Assembly: GCA_964247695.1 (NCBI GenBank)
Contig: CAXTVI010000015.1
Location: forward strand, 1 to 64,000
DNA length: 64,000 bases
Direction of reading: 5' to 3'
Source of the DNA: Lichenicoccus sp964247695
GTDB taxonomy: Bacteria > Pseudomonadota > Alphaproteobacteria > Acetobacterales > Acetobacteraceae
Under the pieces are notes generated by a model that had not been told where the DNA came from, ran no database searches, and saw nothing but the letters and a program-made list of their open reading frames with translations. How positions within the stretch are numbered: the first letter of the stretch is position 1; each line of letters opens with the position of its first letter. Below, in pieces: positions 62,341 to 64,000 of this stretch. A program made the position numbers and the translations under genes.

Positions 62341-64000
62341 TCAGGGTGAAGCGGTGGGCTGGCCTGGCTTCTGGTTGTCGGTGCGCCGGATGAAGTCGGC
62401 GACGTTGTCGTGCAGCTGCTTCAGCGCCGCCTGGTTGGCATAGACCATATGGCCGGACTGGTATTGCCGGAACTCGATGTTGGATTGCAGCGAGGCGGGG
62501 ATCGGCAAATGCTGCATCTCGTAAATGCCCTCGTAGAACGGCGTCGCCAGGTCGAAATAGCCGGCGTTGAGCTGCACCTTCAGCTTGGGGTTGTATTTCA
62601 TCGCGGTTGCGAGATCGACCATCACGTTGGCCGAGATCGGCAGCTTCTCGTCGGCGCCGGGTGGCTGGTGCTGCGCGTCCCAAACCTTCTCCACGTCGAT
62701 CTCGGGCTTGTAGTACTTGTCCTGGCCGTAATGCAGGGTGCGGGAGACGTAGTCGTTGAACACCGACACGTAGGCGGAGCCGATCGAGGCGCTCTGCGGG
62801 TCGTAGTCGGCCTCCTTGCTCAGCGGGTCCATGCTGGGGCCGGAGAAGCGGCTGTCCAGTCTTCCGGTGGTGGTGCCGCTGTCGTCCTGCAGCATCTTCT
62901 CGAACTGGCCACCATCGACGCGCAGGTCGGACTTCTTCAGGTATTCGACCGGCAGCCCGGTATAGGCGTGCAGCTTTTCCGCGATCTGCTCGCGTATCGC
63001 CGGGTCGAGCGCCGAGCCCTGAGCCAGCGCCTGCAGGTAGTCGGTGGTGGCGAAATGCTCGACCTCGGCAAGCAGCGCCTTGAGGTCGGGATTCGTGCCG
63101 GCGGGCAGACGGTGGTGGTACCAGGCGGTGGCGGCGAAGGTCGGAAGTGCCACCACGTATGGCAGGTCGATCCCCGGGTTGTATCCCGGCTGGTCGATGC
63201 TGGCATCGAAATTCAGGATCTGCGACAGCAGGATCACCCCGTTCAGGTCGATCTCCTTGTCGGCCTCGAGGTCGTTGGCCAGCACCGCGGAGCGGGTGGT
63301 GCCGTAGCTCTCGCCGAACAGGTATTTCGGCGAGTTCCAGCGGCCGTATTTCGACAGGAAGGCGGCGATGAACTCCGAGAACGCGTGCCCGTCCTGGTCG
63401 ATGCCGTAGAACGACTTCTCCTTGTCGGCGCCCGCGATGCGCGAGAACCCGGTGCCTGGCGCGTCGATGAACACCAGGTCGGTGCTGTCCAGCAGGCTCT
63501 CGTCGTTGGCGACCAGGCTGTACGGGGCCGCGTCGGTGTGGCTGTCATTGGCTGTGATGACGCGGCGGGGACCGAAGGCGCCCATGTGCAGCCAGACGCT
63601 CGAGGAACCCGGGCCGCCATTGTAGAGGAAGGTGATCGGACGGTTCTCGGGGCGTGCGCCCTTCTTGAAATAGGCCACGTAGAACATCGAGGCCTCGGCG
63701 CCCTTGTCGCCCGCCTTGTCGTCTGCGCTGTCCTCGTCGCGATCGCGATCCTTCATCAGGCTGGCGGTGTCGTCCCAGCCCTTCGGATGCACCACCAGTG
63801 TGCCGGCCGCCGCGCGGTAGTCGATGCTGGCACCGCCGATGGTGACGCTGCCGTCGGTCAGGCTCTCGGTCGGCTGCAGGCCCGGCTTCTGATCCGCCTT
63901 CTGATCCGCCTTCTGGCCGTCCGGGTGGTGCGGCTTGCCGGCCGGGACAGCGGGATCGGGATCGGCGGCGAGGCCCGCGCCGCCGGGCGCGAGCACGAAG
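62341..64000 (-). CDS. S10 serine carboxypeptidase-like protein, 5' end beyond the window
   Basis: The catalytic Ser is in YLFGESYGTTRSAVLAND, preceded by the oxyanion block YNGGPGSSSVWLHMGAFGPR; Asp is in NAGYFDLATPFYEG and His in YQSGHMVYANQAA. These are the S10 (serine carboxypeptidase) landmarks, and S10 members hydrolyse C-terminal residues at acid pH. A short direct repeat of KADQ (KADQKADQK) lies near the start. The coding frame is open to the right edge (residues VLAPGGAGLA, likely the end of a signal peptide), so the start is outside the window. It is 79 bases upstream of the DUF1217 gene, same strand. Confidence 0.88.
   Translation of the reverse strand, partial: FVLAPGGAGLAADPDPAVPAGKPHHPDGQKADQKADQKPGLQPTESLTDGSVTIGGASIDYRAAAGTLVVHPKGWDDTASLMKDRDRDEDSADDKAGDKGAEASMFYVAYFKKGARPENRPITFLYNGGPGSSSVWLHMGAFGPRRVITANDSHTDAAPYSLVANDESLLDSTDLVFIDAPGTGFSRIAGADKEKSFYGIDQDGHAFSEFIAAFLSKYGRWNSPKYLFGESYGTTRSAVLANDLEADKEIDLNGVILLSQILNFDASIDQPGYNPGIDLPYVVALPTFAATAWYHHRLPAGTNPDLKALLAEVEHFATTDYLQALAQGSALDPAIREQIAEKLHAYTGLPVEYLKKSDLRVDGGQFEKMLQDDSGTTTGRLDSRFSGPSMDPLSKEADYDPQSASIGSAYVSVFNDYVSRTLHYGQDKYYKPEIDVEKVWDAQHQPPGADEKLPISANVMVDLATAMKYNPKLKVQLNAGYFDLATPFYEGIYEMQHLPIPASLQSNIEFRQYQSGHMVYANQAALKQLHDNVADFIRRTDNQKPGQPTASP

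Overview
The window is a GC-rich stretch of bacterial chromosome. It most resembles the Acetobacteraceae (Alphaproteobacteria): there is a prfA/prmC/DUF4167 neighbourhood, a bolA / J-domain gene / cobS / cobT block, a three-subunit molybdenum hydroxylase with a triheme cytochrome like the membrane aldehyde dehydrogenase of acetic acid bacteria, and a DUF1217 protein of the flagellar type. The assignment rests on gene content and family resemblance, not on a search. No rRNA, CRISPR array, intact insertion sequence or prophage was seen. One tRNA gene (elongator Met, CAT) is present.

Layout. 1-6113: the 3' part of a mechanosensitive channel with a cyclic-nucleotide-binding domain, an HD-GYP protein, a small unknown gene with an HNH nuclease, then gluQRS and a GH13 glycosidase. 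6114-6993 has no recognisable gene. 6994-13684: an MFS transporter with its DeoR-type regulator and a likely repeat operator, two tandem class I aminotransferases of identical length, and transketolase. 13685-17369: a chemotaxis-receptor scrap, a class A acid phosphatase, an alpha/beta hydrolase and a PLP decarboxylase. 17462-21388: the molybdenum hydroxylase/cytochrome operon. 21487-23609: a ferritin-like DUF892 protein and a zinc alcohol dehydrogenase. 23610-24760: sulfotransferase and TonB-receptor wreckage. 24744-30724: OPT transporter, cobT, cobS and a J-domain protein in one operon, with bolA divergent. 30725-31680: a deleted chloroperoxidase-like gene and otherwise empty DNA. 31681-37589: ankyrin protein, SPFH protein and a CurA-type reductase, then an acyltransferase, a Nudix CoA pyrophosphatase and HglS. 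37590-43606: an ALDH7-type dehydrogenase, a hydrolase, an amino-acid permease, a glycosyltransferase and small proteins. 43769-51672: msrA, a RodZ-like protein, ispG, hisS, prfA, prmC and DUF4167. 51697-57349: a second MscS channel, tRNA-Met, a DUF3574 lipoprotein, a DUF4743 Nudix protein, an Atm1-type exporter and rpmB. 57403-59696: fusA with a strongly structured leader and a terminator. 59955-64000: a tautomerase pseudogene, a DUF1217 protein with an internal repeat insertion, and a serine-carboxypeptidase-like S10 protein cut by the window edge.

Functionally the window mixes core information processing (gluQRS, tRNA-Met, hisS, prfA, prmC, rpmB, fusA), isoprenoid and pentose metabolism (ispG, tkt), cobalamin cobalt insertion, periplasmic oxidation, and a probable lysine/aminoadipate catabolic pair (ALDH7 plus HglS). 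At least five gene remnants (chemotaxis receptor, sulfotransferase, TonB receptor, chloroperoxidase-like hydrolase, tautomerase) sit in the gaps between operons, so recent gene loss is a visible theme.
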